Of a stretch of 64,000 bases of DNA, positions 16,321 to 24,375 are shown piece by piece. The DNA is taken from the NCBI RefSeq assembly GCF_014137855.1, contig NZ_JACGWT010000001.1, positions 248,001-312,000 of the forward strand, in the 5' to 3' direction. The notes under the pieces were generated by a model, which was given only the letters and a program-made list of their open reading frames with translations, was not told the DNA's origin and ran no database searches. The position numbers were made by a program, and so were the translations under genes. This DNA is from Microlunatus kandeliicorticis. Lineage in GTDB: Bacteria; Actinomycetota; Actinomycetes; Propionibacteriales; Propionibacteriaceae. How positions within the stretch are numbered: the first letter of the stretch is position 1; each line of letters starts with the position of its first letter.

Positions 16321-17201
16321 GACGCTCTCTTGATCACGACGTCGTCGGCGAGGTCTGCCGGCTGACGCACGTGCGCCGTGGTCTCGCGGCGCACGGAATC
16401 CCTGCTAGCCAGGGGCTTCGTGGCCGGAGCCGCGGTCCGCCTGGTGCCGAACCGCTCGCTGAGGATGGTCCGCATCACCCGCAGGCCGTCGCTGACCGCG
16501 TTGAGGTTGCTCTCCCCGTGGATCCGCTCGGCCTCGATGCTGGCGACCTCGGCGATCTGCTTGCGGAAGGCGCGGGCGACCCGGATGTTGATCAAGGTCT
16601 CGATCTCGAAGCCGTCGCCCCACAGCTTGCTGCCGTCGGCCGGCTGCGCCAGGTCGGTGCTCGGCAGCTGGAGCACCGGCAGGACGTCGCGCCAGAAGGC
16701 GTTGTAGCCGTAGCAGAGATCGGAGAACCGGGTCCGGAACAGCACGTTCACCACGGTGTTGAGCATCAGGTTGCCCAACCGGCGGCGGAAGGTGATGTCG
16801 AGGCTGCGGCCGCCCTTGGCGAACCGGGTGCCCTTGGCGAACGCGGCCCCGCCGGTGAGCGCGGCGACGAAGTCCGGGATCTCCTTGGGGCTGGTCGATC
16901 CGTCGGCGTCGATCATGACGATGATGTCGCCGGTGCAGCGCTCGAAGCCGCAGGCCAGGGCGTTGCCCTTGCCCTTGCGGGTCTGCTGGACGACCTCGAC
17001 CCGCGGGAAGAGCGAGCGGGCCACGTCGACGGTGCCGTCGACGGAACCGCCGTCGACCAAGATCAACTGGTGCACGTCCTGCGGGATGTCGCAGAGCACG
17101 TGCGGCAGGTTGGCCGCCTCGTTGAGCGTCGGCAGAACGATGCTGATCGTCGGATCGGGGGTGGGCGTGGTGGACGGGGAGAATGCCTGAAGGGTGGTCA
17201 C
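16317..17201 (-). CDS. GT2 family glycosyltransferase, polyprenyl-phosphate hexosyltransferase-like
   Basis: A 294-aa GT2 protein resembling dolichyl/polyprenyl-phosphate mannosyl- or glucosyltransferases. Motifs: 'ISIVLPTLNEAANLP', 'LVDGGSVDGT', 'KGKGNALACGFERCTGD', DADGST (metal-binding DxD) and the late 'DGFEIETLINIR' with 'ERIHGESNLN'. No transmembrane segment is present, unlike many family members. The chosen start is GTG 17201, which has GAAGG at a good distance; an earlier GTG at 17255 has no ribosome site. It is the promoter-proximal gene of the leftward EPS run. Confidence 0.85.
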   Translation of the reverse strand: MTTLQAFSPSTTPTPDPTISIVLPTLNEAANLPHVLCDIPQDVHQLILVDGGSVDGTVDVARSLFPRVEVVQQTRKGKGNALACGFERCTGDIIVMIDADGSTSPKEIPDFVAALTGGAAFAKGTRFAKGGRSLDITFRRRLGNLMLNTVVNVLFRTRFSDLCYGYNAFWRDVLPVLQLPSTDLAQPADGSKLWGDGFEIETLINIRVARAFRKQIAEVASIEAERIHGESNLNAVSDGLRVMRTILSERFGTRRTAAPATKPLASRDSVRRETTAHVRQPADLADDVVIKRAS

Positions 17202-17287
17202 GGGTTGCCTTCGCGTTGGGGTGGAGGGAGCGGCGCCCAAGGACTTGCTGAGCACCGGCTGACAAAACGCAACTTTGCGACCACAGC

Positions 17288-17316
17288 ACCGTAGCCAGGC
17301 TCGCGTTAACGGCGAA
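17288..17316 (-). promoter_or_regulatory. Candidate promoter of the leftward EPS operon
   Basis: On the minus strand a TTCGCC element (17316-17311) and a TACGGT -10 element (17293-17288) are 17 bp apart, placing the start near 17281 with an 80-nt leader. The -35 box is weak, fitting activation by a protein bound at the repeats just upstream. Confidence 0.45.
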
Positions 17317-17325
17317 AGCCAGAAT

Positions 17326-17353
17326 GTGACAGCCAGGTTACAGTGCCGTTACA
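17326..17353. promoter_or_regulatory. Three GTKACA direct repeats, 11-bp period
   Basis: GTGACA at 17326, GTTACA at 17337 and GTTACA at 17348 are each 11 bp apart, so they face the same side of the helix. They end 10 bp before the candidate -35 box of the EPS operon. The GTnAC-n6 pattern is the shape recognised by GlnR or MtrA and other OmpR-type regulators in Actinobacteria. Confidence 0.6.
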
Positions 17354-17441
17354 TCGGGGCGACAGACTGAGCCCAGCGGGGTGTCTGGTCTGACCTGGGA
17401 GCCGGGTAAGCGCTGCAGACGTTTTGCTGCGGAGTGAGCGG

Positions 17442-17630
17442 ATGGCCGGTTATCTTGCGCTCGTGCCTGTGGTCGACTCGACGCCGTGTGGCCGCTGCGG
17501 GCACCCGTGGCGGGCCCACGAGCACTTCCGTCGCGGCACCGAGTGCTCGCTCTGCGCGCCCGGTGACTGCCCGGCGTTCCGGGGTCCGCGACTGATCGAC
17601 CGCATCCTGCGGCGTCCGTCCGGACGCTGA
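17442..17630 (+). CDS. Small Cys/His-rich conserved protein
   Basis: A 62-aa protein with 'CGRCGHPWRAHEHFRRG' followed by CSLCAPGDCPAF. The five cysteines and three histidines suggest a small zinc-binding knuckle (CxxC...CxxC). I recall such short proteins as common in Actinobacteria but know no function. ATG 17442 has GGAG seven bases upstream; an in-frame TTG at 17424 lacks a ribosome site. It is divergent from the EPS operon and convergent with the radical SAM gene. Confidence 0.7.
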   Translation: MAGYLALVPVVDSTPCGRCGHPWRAHEHFRRGTECSLCAPGDCPAFRGPRLIDRILRRPSGR

Positions 17631-17642
17631 TCCCCGGCGGGG

Positions 17643-18683
17643 TCAGAACAGGGTCGGCGCCTCGGGTGCCGTCGGGTCCGGCACCGGCGACCGGCGCGGC
17701 TGCAGGTGGCCCGACCGCGTCCAGCGCGCCTCCCGACCCTGCAGCCCGTAGCGGCGGAGCAGCGGTTCGGCGCGGCGGGCCAGGTCGTGGCGATAGGACG
17801 GCAGCACGGTCGACCCGCCGCGGTAGAGCTCGCGGTAGGCGCCGACGAGCTCCGGGTGCCGTTCGGCCAGGTAGCGACCGAACCACTCGCGCGCCCCGGG
17901 CCGCAGGTGCAGGGCGAACACCGTCGCCCCGGTGGCGCCTGCGTCGGCGACCGCGGCCAGGATCGTCTCGAGGTCCTCGTCGCGATCCGTGATCAACGGC
18001 AGCACCGGGGCCACCAGCACCTGGCAGGGCAGTCCGGTCGAGCGGATGGCCCGCACCAGGTCGAGCCGGGCCCGGGGGGTCGGCGCGCCCGGCTCGAGCG
18101 CGGCGTGCACCTCCTCGTCGGCCAGCGCGATCGAGACCGCCGTGCTGACCGGGACGTCCCCGGCCGCCGCGGCGAGCAGCCCGAGGTCGCGGCGCGCGGT
18201 GGTGCCCTTGGTCAGCACCGAGAACGGCGTCCGGCTGGCCGCCAGGGCGCCGATGATCCCCGGCATCAGCCGGTAGCGCCCCTCAGCCCGCTGGTAGGGG
18301 TCGGTGTTGGTCCCGAGGGCGACCGGCTCGCCGCGCCAGGACGCCCGGGCGAGCTCGCGCTCGAGCACCTCGACGACATTGACCTTGACCACGATCCGGC
18401 TGTCGAAGTCGTGCCCGGCGTCGAGGTCGAGGTAGGTGTGGGTCTGCCGGGCGAAGCAGTAGGTGCACCCGTGGCTGCACCCGCGGTAGGGGTTGATGGT
18501 CCAGTCGAACGGGACGCCGGAGGCCGGCGGCACCCGGTTGAGGGCCGACCGGGCCAGCACCTCGTGGAAGGTGATGCCGGCGAACTCCGGGGTCTGCACG
18601 GTCCGGACCAGACCGGCGATGCCCTCGAGACCCGGCAGTGCGCCCGGGTCGGTCGCGTCGACCTGCTGTCCCGACCACCGCAC
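17643..18683 (-). CDS. Radical SAM protein, Rv2578c/SplB-like
   Basis: A 346-aa radical SAM protein of the Rv2578c type, related to spore photoproduct lyase-like proteins. The cluster motif CSHGCTYC (CxxxCxxC) binds the 4Fe-4S cluster, after 'FDWTINPYRG'. Other family blocks are 'GLVRTVQTPEFAGITFHEV' near the start and 'LGTNTDPYQRAEGRYRL'. The physiological substrate is unknown. The start is taken as GTG 18683 (VRWSGQQV), where homologues as I recall them begin, with AGGTGG just upstream; a GTG six codons earlier is possible. Confidence 0.85.
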   Translation of the reverse strand: MRWSGQQVDATDPGALPGLEGIAGLVRTVQTPEFAGITFHEVLARSALNRVPPASGVPFDWTINPYRGCSHGCTYCFARQTHTYLDLDAGHDFDSRIVVKVNVVEVLERELARASWRGEPVALGTNTDPYQRAEGRYRLMPGIIGALAASRTPFSVLTKGTTARRDLGLLAAAAGDVPVSTAVSIALADEEVHAALEPGAPTPRARLDLVRAIRSTGLPCQVLVAPVLPLITDRDEDLETILAAVADAGATGATVFALHLRPGAREWFGRYLAERHPELVGAYRELYRGGSTVLPSYRHDLARRAEPLLRRYGLQGREARWTRSGHLQPRRSPVPDPTAPEAPTLF

Positions 18684-18754
18684 CCACCTATTCAAACACA
18701 CGTTCGGATCCGCGGACAGCGGTCGTCAGCGGTCCGGACACCACCGGGCGGGCC

Positions 18755-18760
18755 TACAGT
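18755..18760 (+). promoter_or_regulatory. -10 element for a leaderless start
   Basis: TACAGT ends six bases before the ATG at 18767, so transcription should begin at the start codon. Confidence 0.5.
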
Positions 18761-18766
18761 GCGGCC

Positions 18767-19249
18767 ATGAACCCCGCACCCCACACGGTCCGACGCAGCG
18801 GGCTCGTGCCCGCCCCGGTCGAGGACGTCTTCGAGGTCGCGCTGTCGACCCCGCTGCCGGAGCTCTACCGACGGCGGTGGGGCCCGATGCCCCCGATCGT
18901 CTCCGTCCGCGACCAGCAGGGGGAGTGGACCACTCCCGGCCAGACCCGCATCTTCCGCACCGCCGACGGCGGGGAGTTCGAGGAGCGCTGCGGAGCCGTC
19001 GACCGGCCGCACGGCTTCGCCAACCGGTTGACCGTGCTGCGCGGCCCGTTCGCCCCGCTGGTCGGCGTGGTCGAGGAGTCCTGGTCGTTCCGCCCGCAGG
19101 GGACGGGGACCGAGGCGACCTGGGAGTGGAACCTCTACCCGAAGGCGGCGCCGGCTCGGCTGGCGCTGCCCGTGGTCGGACGGCTCTGGCGCGGGTACGC
19201 CGGCGCGGTGCTGGCGCAGCTGGTCGAGGAGGTGGCCCGGCGGCGCTGA
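18767..19249 (+). CDS. SRPBCC-like small protein
   Basis: A 160-aa protein that looks like a START/Bet v1 (SRPBCC) fold: an initial 'VPAPVEDVFEVALSTPLPEL', a central run of beta-rich segments (EEWSFR-like 'VEESWSFRPQGTGTEATWEW') and a C-terminal helix 'GYAGAVLAQLVEEVA' that would close the cavity. Such proteins bind hydrophobic ligands; the ligand is unknown. The ATG is directly after a -10 hexamer and has no ribosome site, so it is probably leaderless. It is divergent from the radical SAM gene. Confidence 0.7.
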   Translation: MNPAPHTVRRSGLVPAPVEDVFEVALSTPLPELYRRRWGPMPPIVSVRDQQGEWTTPGQTRIFRTADGGEFEERCGAVDRPHGFANRLTVLRGPFAPLVGVVEESWSFRPQGTGTEATWEWNLYPKAAPARLALPVVGRLWRGYAGAVLAQLVEEVARRR

Positions 19250-19310
19250 CCACGGGCCTCGAGCGGCGGGGGTGCCCGGGAGCCCTGGACGCGGCCCCGG
19301 GCGTCGGTTC

Positions 19311-19316
19311 TAAGGT
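19311..19316 (+). promoter_or_regulatory. -10 element for a leaderless start
   Basis: TAAGGT ends five bases before ATG 19322 of the amidohydrolase gene. Confidence 0.5.
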
Positions 19317-19321
19317 TCCCT

Positions 19322-20563
19322 ATGGACTTCTCCGACCTCCGCTCCCGGGCCGGCGCGCTGGCACCCGAGCTCGTCGACTTCCGCCGCCGGATGCACGCCG
19401 ACCCCGAGGTCGGCCTGGAGCTGCCCCGCACCCAGCAGCGGGTGCTCGAGGCGATCGACGGGCTCGGGCTCGAGCTGACCACCGGGACCCGGACCACCTC
19501 GGTGGGCGCCGTGCTCCGCGGCGGCCCCGGTGCGGCCGGCTCCGATCGTCCGGTGGTGCTGCTCCGCGCCGACATGGACGCGCTGCCGGTGGCCGAGGAG
19601 GTCGACGTCGACTACCGCTCGACCAACGGCGCGATGCACGCCTGCGGGCACGACCTGCACACCGCGATGCTGGTCGGGGCGGCCCGGCTGCTGGCCGAGC
19701 AACGCGATCGGCTGCCCGGCGACGTCGTGCTGATGTTCCAGCCCGGCGAGGAGGGCATGGGCGGCGCCCGGATCATGATCGAGGAGGGGATCCTCGACCT
19801 GGCCGGCCCGCGGGCCTCGGCCGCGTTCGGGATGCACGTCTTCGCCGCGATGGCCCCGGGCGGGATCTTCCTCACCTGCCCCGGACCGATGCTCGCCGCC
19901 TCCGACGGGTTCCGGGTCGTGGTCCGCGGTCGCGGCGGGCACGGATCGGCCCCGCACCGCAGCGCCGACCCGGTGCCGGTGCTCGCCGAGATCATCACCG
20001 CCCTGCAGACCGTGGTCACCCGGCGGTTCGACGCGTTCGACCCGGCGGTCGTCACCGTCGGCTACGTCCGGGCCGGGACCAAGCGCAACGTCATCCCCGA
20101 CACCGCCGAGTTCGACGCGACCGTGCGCACCTTCAGCAGCGCGCACGCCGAGCGGATGCGCGAGGTGCTGCCCCGGGTGGCCCGCGGGATCGCCGAGGCG
20201 CACGGGCTGACCGCCGAGGTGACTTACAGCACCGAGTACCCGGTCACGGTCACCGATGCGGACGAGACCGCCCGCGCCGAGCAGCTGATCACCGGGCTGG
20301 TCGGCTCCGACCGGCACAGCCGGATGGAGCACGCACTGACCGGCTCGGAGGACTTCTCGTTCGTGCTCGACGAGGTGCCGGGCACGTTCGTCGGACTGTC
20401 CGCGGTGCCACCGGGGGTCGACCCGGCGACGTCGGACTACAACCACTCACCGCGGGCGACCTTCGACGACGCCGTGCTCGCCGACGGCACCGCGCTGTAC
20501 GCGGCCTGGGCGCTCGACCGGCTGGCCGCGCTGTCCGGCAGCGCCGAGCAGGAGGCCTCGTGA
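19322..20563 (+). CDS. M20 family amidohydrolase
   Basis: A 413-aa metallopeptidase-family enzyme of the hippurate/IAA-amino-acid hydrolase type (M20D), which releases amino acids from N-acyl amino acids. Visible are the first metal ligands in 'HACGHDLHTAML', the catalytic glutamate in 'FQPGEEGMGGA', the dimerisation-domain 'GRGGHGSAPHRSADPV', and a late 'GSEDFSFVLDEVPG'. Length is normal. The gene overlaps the following transporter by GTGA and forms a two-gene operon with it, so the transporter probably imports the conjugate or exports a product. Confidence 0.9.
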   Translation: MDFSDLRSRAGALAPELVDFRRRMHADPEVGLELPRTQQRVLEAIDGLGLELTTGTRTTSVGAVLRGGPGAAGSDRPVVLLRADMDALPVAEEVDVDYRSTNGAMHACGHDLHTAMLVGAARLLAEQRDRLPGDVVLMFQPGEEGMGGARIMIEEGILDLAGPRASAAFGMHVFAAMAPGGIFLTCPGPMLAASDGFRVVVRGRGGHGSAPHRSADPVPVLAEIITALQTVVTRRFDAFDPAVVTVGYVRAGTKRNVIPDTAEFDATVRTFSSAHAERMREVLPRVARGIAEAHGLTAEVTYSTEYPVTVTDADETARAEQLITGLVGSDRHSRMEHALTGSEDFSFVLDEVPGTFVGLSAVPPGVDPATSDYNHSPRATFDDAVLADGTALYAAWALDRLAALSGSAEQEAS

Positions 20564-21879
20564 GCACCGCCGCCGGGACCCGGACGGCCCCGGTCTCGCA
20601 GCGTCGGACGTTCGTCGCCACCGGGATCGGCAACGCGCTCGAGTGGTACGACTGGGGCATCTACGCGAGCTACGCCAAGTTCATCGCCACCCATCACTTC
20701 AACCCCGACAACCCGACCTCGGCGGTGCTCAACACCCTCGCGGTGTTCGCGGTCGGCTTCGTCGCCCGCCCGTTCGGCGGGCTGTTGCTGGGCTGGGTGG
20801 CCGACCGCAAGGGCCGCAAGTTCTCACTGATGCTCTCGGTGCTGGTCGCCTCGTTCGGCGGACTGCTGATCGCGGTCACCCCCGGGTACGCCACCCTCGG
20901 GGTCGGAGCCTCGCTGATCCTCGTGGTGGCCCGGCTGCTCCAGGGGCTGGCGCACGGCGGCGAGCTGCCCGCGGCGCAGACCTACCTGACCGAGCAGGCG
21001 CCGCGCGAACGGCGCGGGCTGTGGTCGAGCTGGATCTACTTCTCCGGGACGATCGGCAACATGGCCGGCCTGGCGGTCGGCGCGCTGCTGGCGGTGGTGC
21101 TCAGCACCGCCCAGCTCGACGACTTCGGCTGGCGGATCCCGTTCCTGATCGGCGCACTGCTCGGGCTGTACGCGCTCTACCTGCGCCGGGGGCTCGACGA
21201 GAGCACGGTGTTCACCGCCGACGTCGCGCAGGAGAAGGCGGCCCGGCGTCCGATGGCCCGCGAGATCGGCCGGCACTGGAAGCGCGCGCTGCAGGTGATC
21301 GGGATGACCATGGGCGCGACGGTCATCTACTACACCTGGGCGATCAACGCGCCGTCCTACGCGCAGACGACGCTCAAGATCGACTCCGGGGCGGCGCTGA
21401 CCGCCGGACTGGTCGGCAACCTCGTCTTCCTGGTGTTCCTGCCGCTGTGGGGACGGTTGTCCGACCGGATCGGTCGCAAGCCGTGCATGGCCATCGCCCT
21501 GTTCGGCAGCGCCGCGCTGGCTCTGCCGATGAACGCGCTGCTGCGGGACTCGGCCTGGCAGCTGGCCCTGACCATGTCGATCATGCTCGCCGTGGTGGCC
21601 GCGTTCAGCGCGGTCGGTCCGGCGGTGTTCGCGGAGATCTTCCCGACCCACATCCGGGCCGCCGGCTTCGGCATCCCCTACTCGATCGCCATCGCGCTCT
21701 TCGGTGGCACCGCGCCCTACCTGCAGGCCTACCTGGCCGACCGCTACCAGTCGACCACGGTCTTCCCGATCTACGCGGTGGTGCTGCTGGTGATCTCCGG
21801 CCTGGTCGTGCTCACGCTGCCCGAGACCCGAGCCGTCGACCTGCACGAGGAGCAGCCGGTCGCGGCCCGGCGGGCGTGA
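20560..21879 (+). CDS. MFS transporter, metabolite:H+ symporter (MHS) type
   Basis: A 439-aa, 12-helix major facilitator. The start 'RRTFVATGIGNALEWYDWGIYASYAKF' is the typical MHS-family entry (shikimate, alpha-ketoglutarate and related carriers). 'GWVADRKGRKFSL' is the loop 2-3 signature and 'GLAHGGELPAAQTYLTE' the family block in helix 4. GTG 20560 is chosen because of AGGAGG six bases upstream and the GTGA overlap with the amidohydrolase stop. The transported acid is not predictable. Confidence 0.88.
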   Translation: MSTAAGTRTAPVSQRRTFVATGIGNALEWYDWGIYASYAKFIATHHFNPDNPTSAVLNTLAVFAVGFVARPFGGLLLGWVADRKGRKFSLMLSVLVASFGGLLIAVTPGYATLGVGASLILVVARLLQGLAHGGELPAAQTYLTEQAPRERRGLWSSWIYFSGTIGNMAGLAVGALLAVVLSTAQLDDFGWRIPFLIGALLGLYALYLRRGLDESTVFTADVAQEKAARRPMAREIGRHWKRALQVIGMTMGATVIYYTWAINAPSYAQTTLKIDSGAALTAGLVGNLVFLVFLPLWGRLSDRIGRKPCMAIALFGSAALALPMNALLRDSAWQLALTMSIMLAVVAAFSAVGPAVFAEIFPTHIRAAGFGIPYSIAIALFGGTAPYLQAYLADRYQSTTVFPIYAVVLLVISGLVVLTLPETRAVDLHEEQPVAARRA

Positions 21880-21925
21880 TCACCGGCGGATGATCACCAG
21901 CGGATGATCACCAGCAGATGATCAC
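21878..21925. repeat. 14-bp tandem repeat between convergent genes
   Basis: The unit GATCACCAGCGGAT appears at 21878 (variant), 21892 and 21906 (variant), followed by GATCAC. It fills the gap between the MFS stop and the reductase stop and contains the last codons' stop sequences. Confidence 0.8.
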
Positions 21926-22458
21926 GGGGCGGGGGCGTAGACCAGCTCGACGACACCGGTGTCGAGACTGCGGCTGCCGGTGAGCGCCAGCGGGACGCGG
22001 CCGTCCTCGAACAGCCGACGACCCTGTCCCACGGCCACCGGGAAGACCAGCAGCCGCAGCTCGTCGAGCAGTCTGTGGGTGGCCAGCCAGGCCACCGTGG
22101 TGCCGCTCCCCGAGACCCCGATCACGCCGTCGGTCCGCTCCTTGAGGGCCCGGACCTGCTGCTCGGCCTCGGCACCCGGGATGATCGTGGTCGCGTTCCA
22201 GTCGGCCGTGGTGAGGCTGTCGCTGATCACGTACTTGTCCACCTGGTTGATGAACCCGCCGAACGGGTCCTCGGCGGTCGGCCAGTAGGCCGACCACTCC
22301 GCGTAGAGCTGGCGGCCCATGATCATCGCCCGGCTCTGCTCGGTCGACGCCGACACCGCGGCACCGACCTCGTCGCTGAAGTAGGGGAAGACGAACAGGT
22401 TCGGGGACTCGACGACCCCGTCGAGGCTCATGAAGAAGTTGGCGCTGATGGTGCCCAT
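21922..22458 (-). CDS. DHFR/RibD C-terminal domain reductase
   Basis: A 178-aa protein of the dihydrofolate reductase-like RibD_C family (YwjB/YyaP type). It starts 'ISANFFMSLDGVVESP', contains 'AMIMGRQLYAEWSAYWP' and 'GVIGVSGSGTTVAWLATHRLLDELRLLVFPVAVGQGRRLF', the usual NADPH-binding and C-terminal blocks. The substrate is unknown. The ATG at 22458 has GAGGA upstream; an earlier in-frame GTG adds 35 unlikely residues. Confidence 0.88.
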   Translation of the reverse strand: MGTISANFFMSLDGVVESPNLFVFPYFSDEVGAAVSASTEQSRAMIMGRQLYAEWSAYWPTAEDPFGGFINQVDKYVISDSLTTADWNATTIIPGAEAEQQVRALKERTDGVIGVSGSGTTVAWLATHRLLDELRLLVFPVAVGQGRRLFEDGRVPLALTGSRSLDTGVVELVYAPAP

Positions 22459-22590
22459 GGTGGCGTCCTCCGGTAGCTCGCTGGTGCTGTGTGGTGATCG
22501 ACCCCGCCCGTCCCGGGAACTCATCGGGTCGCACGCCACCGCTCCGAGATCATCGACGCGCACCGGGCCTGTCGACGTGCCCTGTCCTGC

Positions 22591-24270
22591 TCAGAGCAAC
22601 CGGAGCTCGGGCATCCGCAGCTCGTAGCCCACGCCGAGCCCGGTCAGCTCGTGCAGCCAGCCGTTGCCGACGGCCCCGCTCCCGAGTCCGTTCCCGACGA
22701 CACCGCCCCCGAGTCCGCCGAGCAGACCGAGGCCCGCCCGGGCGCGGGGGTCGTCGCTGTTCCGGGGCCGGCCCAATCGGGCGACCGGGGGCACTCGCAG
22801 CGCCGGACGCACCGGAGCCTCCTCGTCCAGCCCGCCCCGCAGTCGGGCGATCCGTGCGGCGTCGCGGAGCCCGCCCAGCTCGTCGACCAGCCCGGCCTCG
22901 AGGGCGTCGCGTCCGGTCCAGACCCGGCCACCGGCCACCGCGTCGATCTCGTCGACGGTGCGGCCACGGCCGACCGCCACCTTGGCCACGAAGTCGCGGT
23001 AGATGGCGTCGATCGCCGCGGCGATCCGGGCCTGCTCGGACTCGGTCCAGCGGCGCCGGGAGGAGTTGATCAGGGCCTGCTCGCCCTGGGTCACCGCGTC
23101 GGTGGTCACCCCGAACCGGTCGAGCAGCCGCGCGACGACCAGCTTCCCGCCGAAGACGCCGATCGAACCGGTCAGCGTGGCCGGGGCGGCGACGATCACG
23201 TCGGCCGGGCAGGAGACGTAGTAGCCGCCGGAGGCCGCCACCGATCCCATCGAGACCACCACCGGCTTGCCGGCCTCACGGACCCGGACCACCTCGCGCC
23301 AGATCGTCTCGGAGGCGACCGCCGAGCCGCCGGGGGAGTCGACCCGCAGCAGCAGCGCGGCGGCGCGGTCGTCCTCGGCTGCCGCCCGCAGCTGGGCGGC
23401 GACCGTGTCCGAGCCGACCTGCCGGCCCATCGGCCCGCGCCGGCTGCGGCCCGAGCCGATCCCGCCGCGGACCTCGACCAGCGCGACGTGCCGCCGGGCC
23501 GGGAGCCGCGGCAGCCGACGCGGCGACCAGCGGTCGGCGAACAGCAGCTCGGTGCCCTCCGGCAGGTCGTGCCGGGCGTGGGCGTGCACCTCGTCGCGGT
23601 AGCCGAGCCGGTCGGCCAACCCGGCCTGGACCGCCTCGGCGGCGGTCAGCGGTCCGCCGTCGGCCAGCTGTTGCACCCGGTCGCGCTCCAACCCGCGGCC
23701 CTCGGCGATCGCGGCGGCCGCGTCCTGCCAGAGGCTGGCGGTGAGCCGGGTCAGCGACTCCCGGTGCGCCTCCGTGTACGCGGTCTGGAGCAGCTGGTCG
23801 GGCGCGTTCTTGTACTCCCGGCGCCGCTCGACCTGCGGCTCGATCCCGGCCCGGTCGAGCGCGCCGCGCAGGAAGGTGGTCTCGGTGGCCACGCCGAGCG
23901 GTCCCAGCCCGCCGCCGGGTTGGAGCCAGAACGTGTCGAACCCGGCGGCCAACGCCACGGCGGCGGTCGTCCCGGGTCCCTCGAGGCTCTCCGCCCAGGC
24001 CCAGGTCGGCTTGCCCGAGGCCCGGAAGACGGCCAGGCCCGCGCGCAGCTCCTGCGCGGTCACCCAGTCCAGGCCCGGCCCGAGCCGGGCGAGCAGCCCG
24101 ACCACCCGCGGGTCGTCCCCGGCCTCGTGCAGCGCGCGCAGGGTAGGTCGCAACAGCCGTCGGCCGCGGCTGCGGAACCGCTCGAGCGGGTCCTCGCCGG
24201 GTTCGGCGGGCGGCTCGGTGAGGTCGAGCTCGAGCAGCAGGCGGGTCGTCCCGGGACGGCGCAGCTCCAT
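22591..24270 (-). CDS. sppA: Signal peptide peptidase SppA, long form
   Basis: A 559-aa S49 protease with two repeated domains, as in long-form SppA that degrades cleaved signal peptides in the membrane. The catalytic lysine is K154 in 'REYKNAPDQ' (first domain) and the serine is S347 in 'GSVAASGGYY' (second domain), the expected split dyad. Other blocks: 'RVDSPGGSAVASE' and 'TLTGSIGVFGGK'. There is no clear N-terminal transmembrane helix, unlike the E. coli protein. The ATG at 24270 follows TAGCGT by seven bases, indicating a leaderless message divergent from the aldo/keto reductase. Confidence 0.9.
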   Translation of the reverse strand: MELRRPGTTRLLLELDLTEPPAEPGEDPLERFRSRGRRLLRPTLRALHEAGDDPRVVGLLARLGPGLDWVTAQELRAGLAVFRASGKPTWAWAESLEGPGTTAAVALAAGFDTFWLQPGGGLGPLGVATETTFLRGALDRAGIEPQVERRREYKNAPDQLLQTAYTEAHRESLTRLTASLWQDAAAAIAEGRGLERDRVQQLADGGPLTAAEAVQAGLADRLGYRDEVHAHARHDLPEGTELLFADRWSPRRLPRLPARRHVALVEVRGGIGSGRSRRGPMGRQVGSDTVAAQLRAAAEDDRAAALLLRVDSPGGSAVASETIWREVVRVREAGKPVVVSMGSVAASGGYYVSCPADVIVAAPATLTGSIGVFGGKLVVARLLDRFGVTTDAVTQGEQALINSSRRRWTESEQARIAAAIDAIYRDFVAKVAVGRGRTVDEIDAVAGGRVWTGRDALEAGLVDELGGLRDAARIARLRGGLDEEAPVRPALRVPPVARLGRPRNSDDPRARAGLGLLGGLGGGVVGNGLGSGAVGNGWLHELTGLGVGYELRMPELRLL

Positions 24271-24277
24271 GACCGCC

Positions 24278-24283
24278 ACGCTA
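24278..24283 (-). promoter_or_regulatory. -10 element of sppA (leaderless)
   Basis: TAGCGT on the minus strand, seven bases before ATG 24270. Confidence 0.55.
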
Positions 24284-24362
24284 GTTTCGCCGGCCAAAGG
24301 CCCGGCCTGGCCTCGCTGCCGAGAGGGGCGGAGGGGGACCGCAGACCGTCGGCGGCCGCGAG

Positions 24363-24368
24363 TAGCGT
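24363..24368 (+). promoter_or_regulatory. -10 element of the aldo/keto reductase (leaderless)
   Basis: TAGCGT followed after seven bases by GTG 24376; identical hexamer and spacing to the divergent sppA promoter 80 bp away. Confidence 0.55.
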
Positions 24369-24375
24369 CGTGGAC

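Noticed and set aside
17202-17255. Earlier GTG start (17255) for the first EPS transferase
   Set aside because: No ribosome site; GTG 17201 has GAAGG at correct spacing.
17326-17342. CRP/GlxR site (TGTGA-N6-TCACA)
   Set aside because: The half-site spacing is 8, and the third repeat shows a direct-repeat rather than palindromic order.
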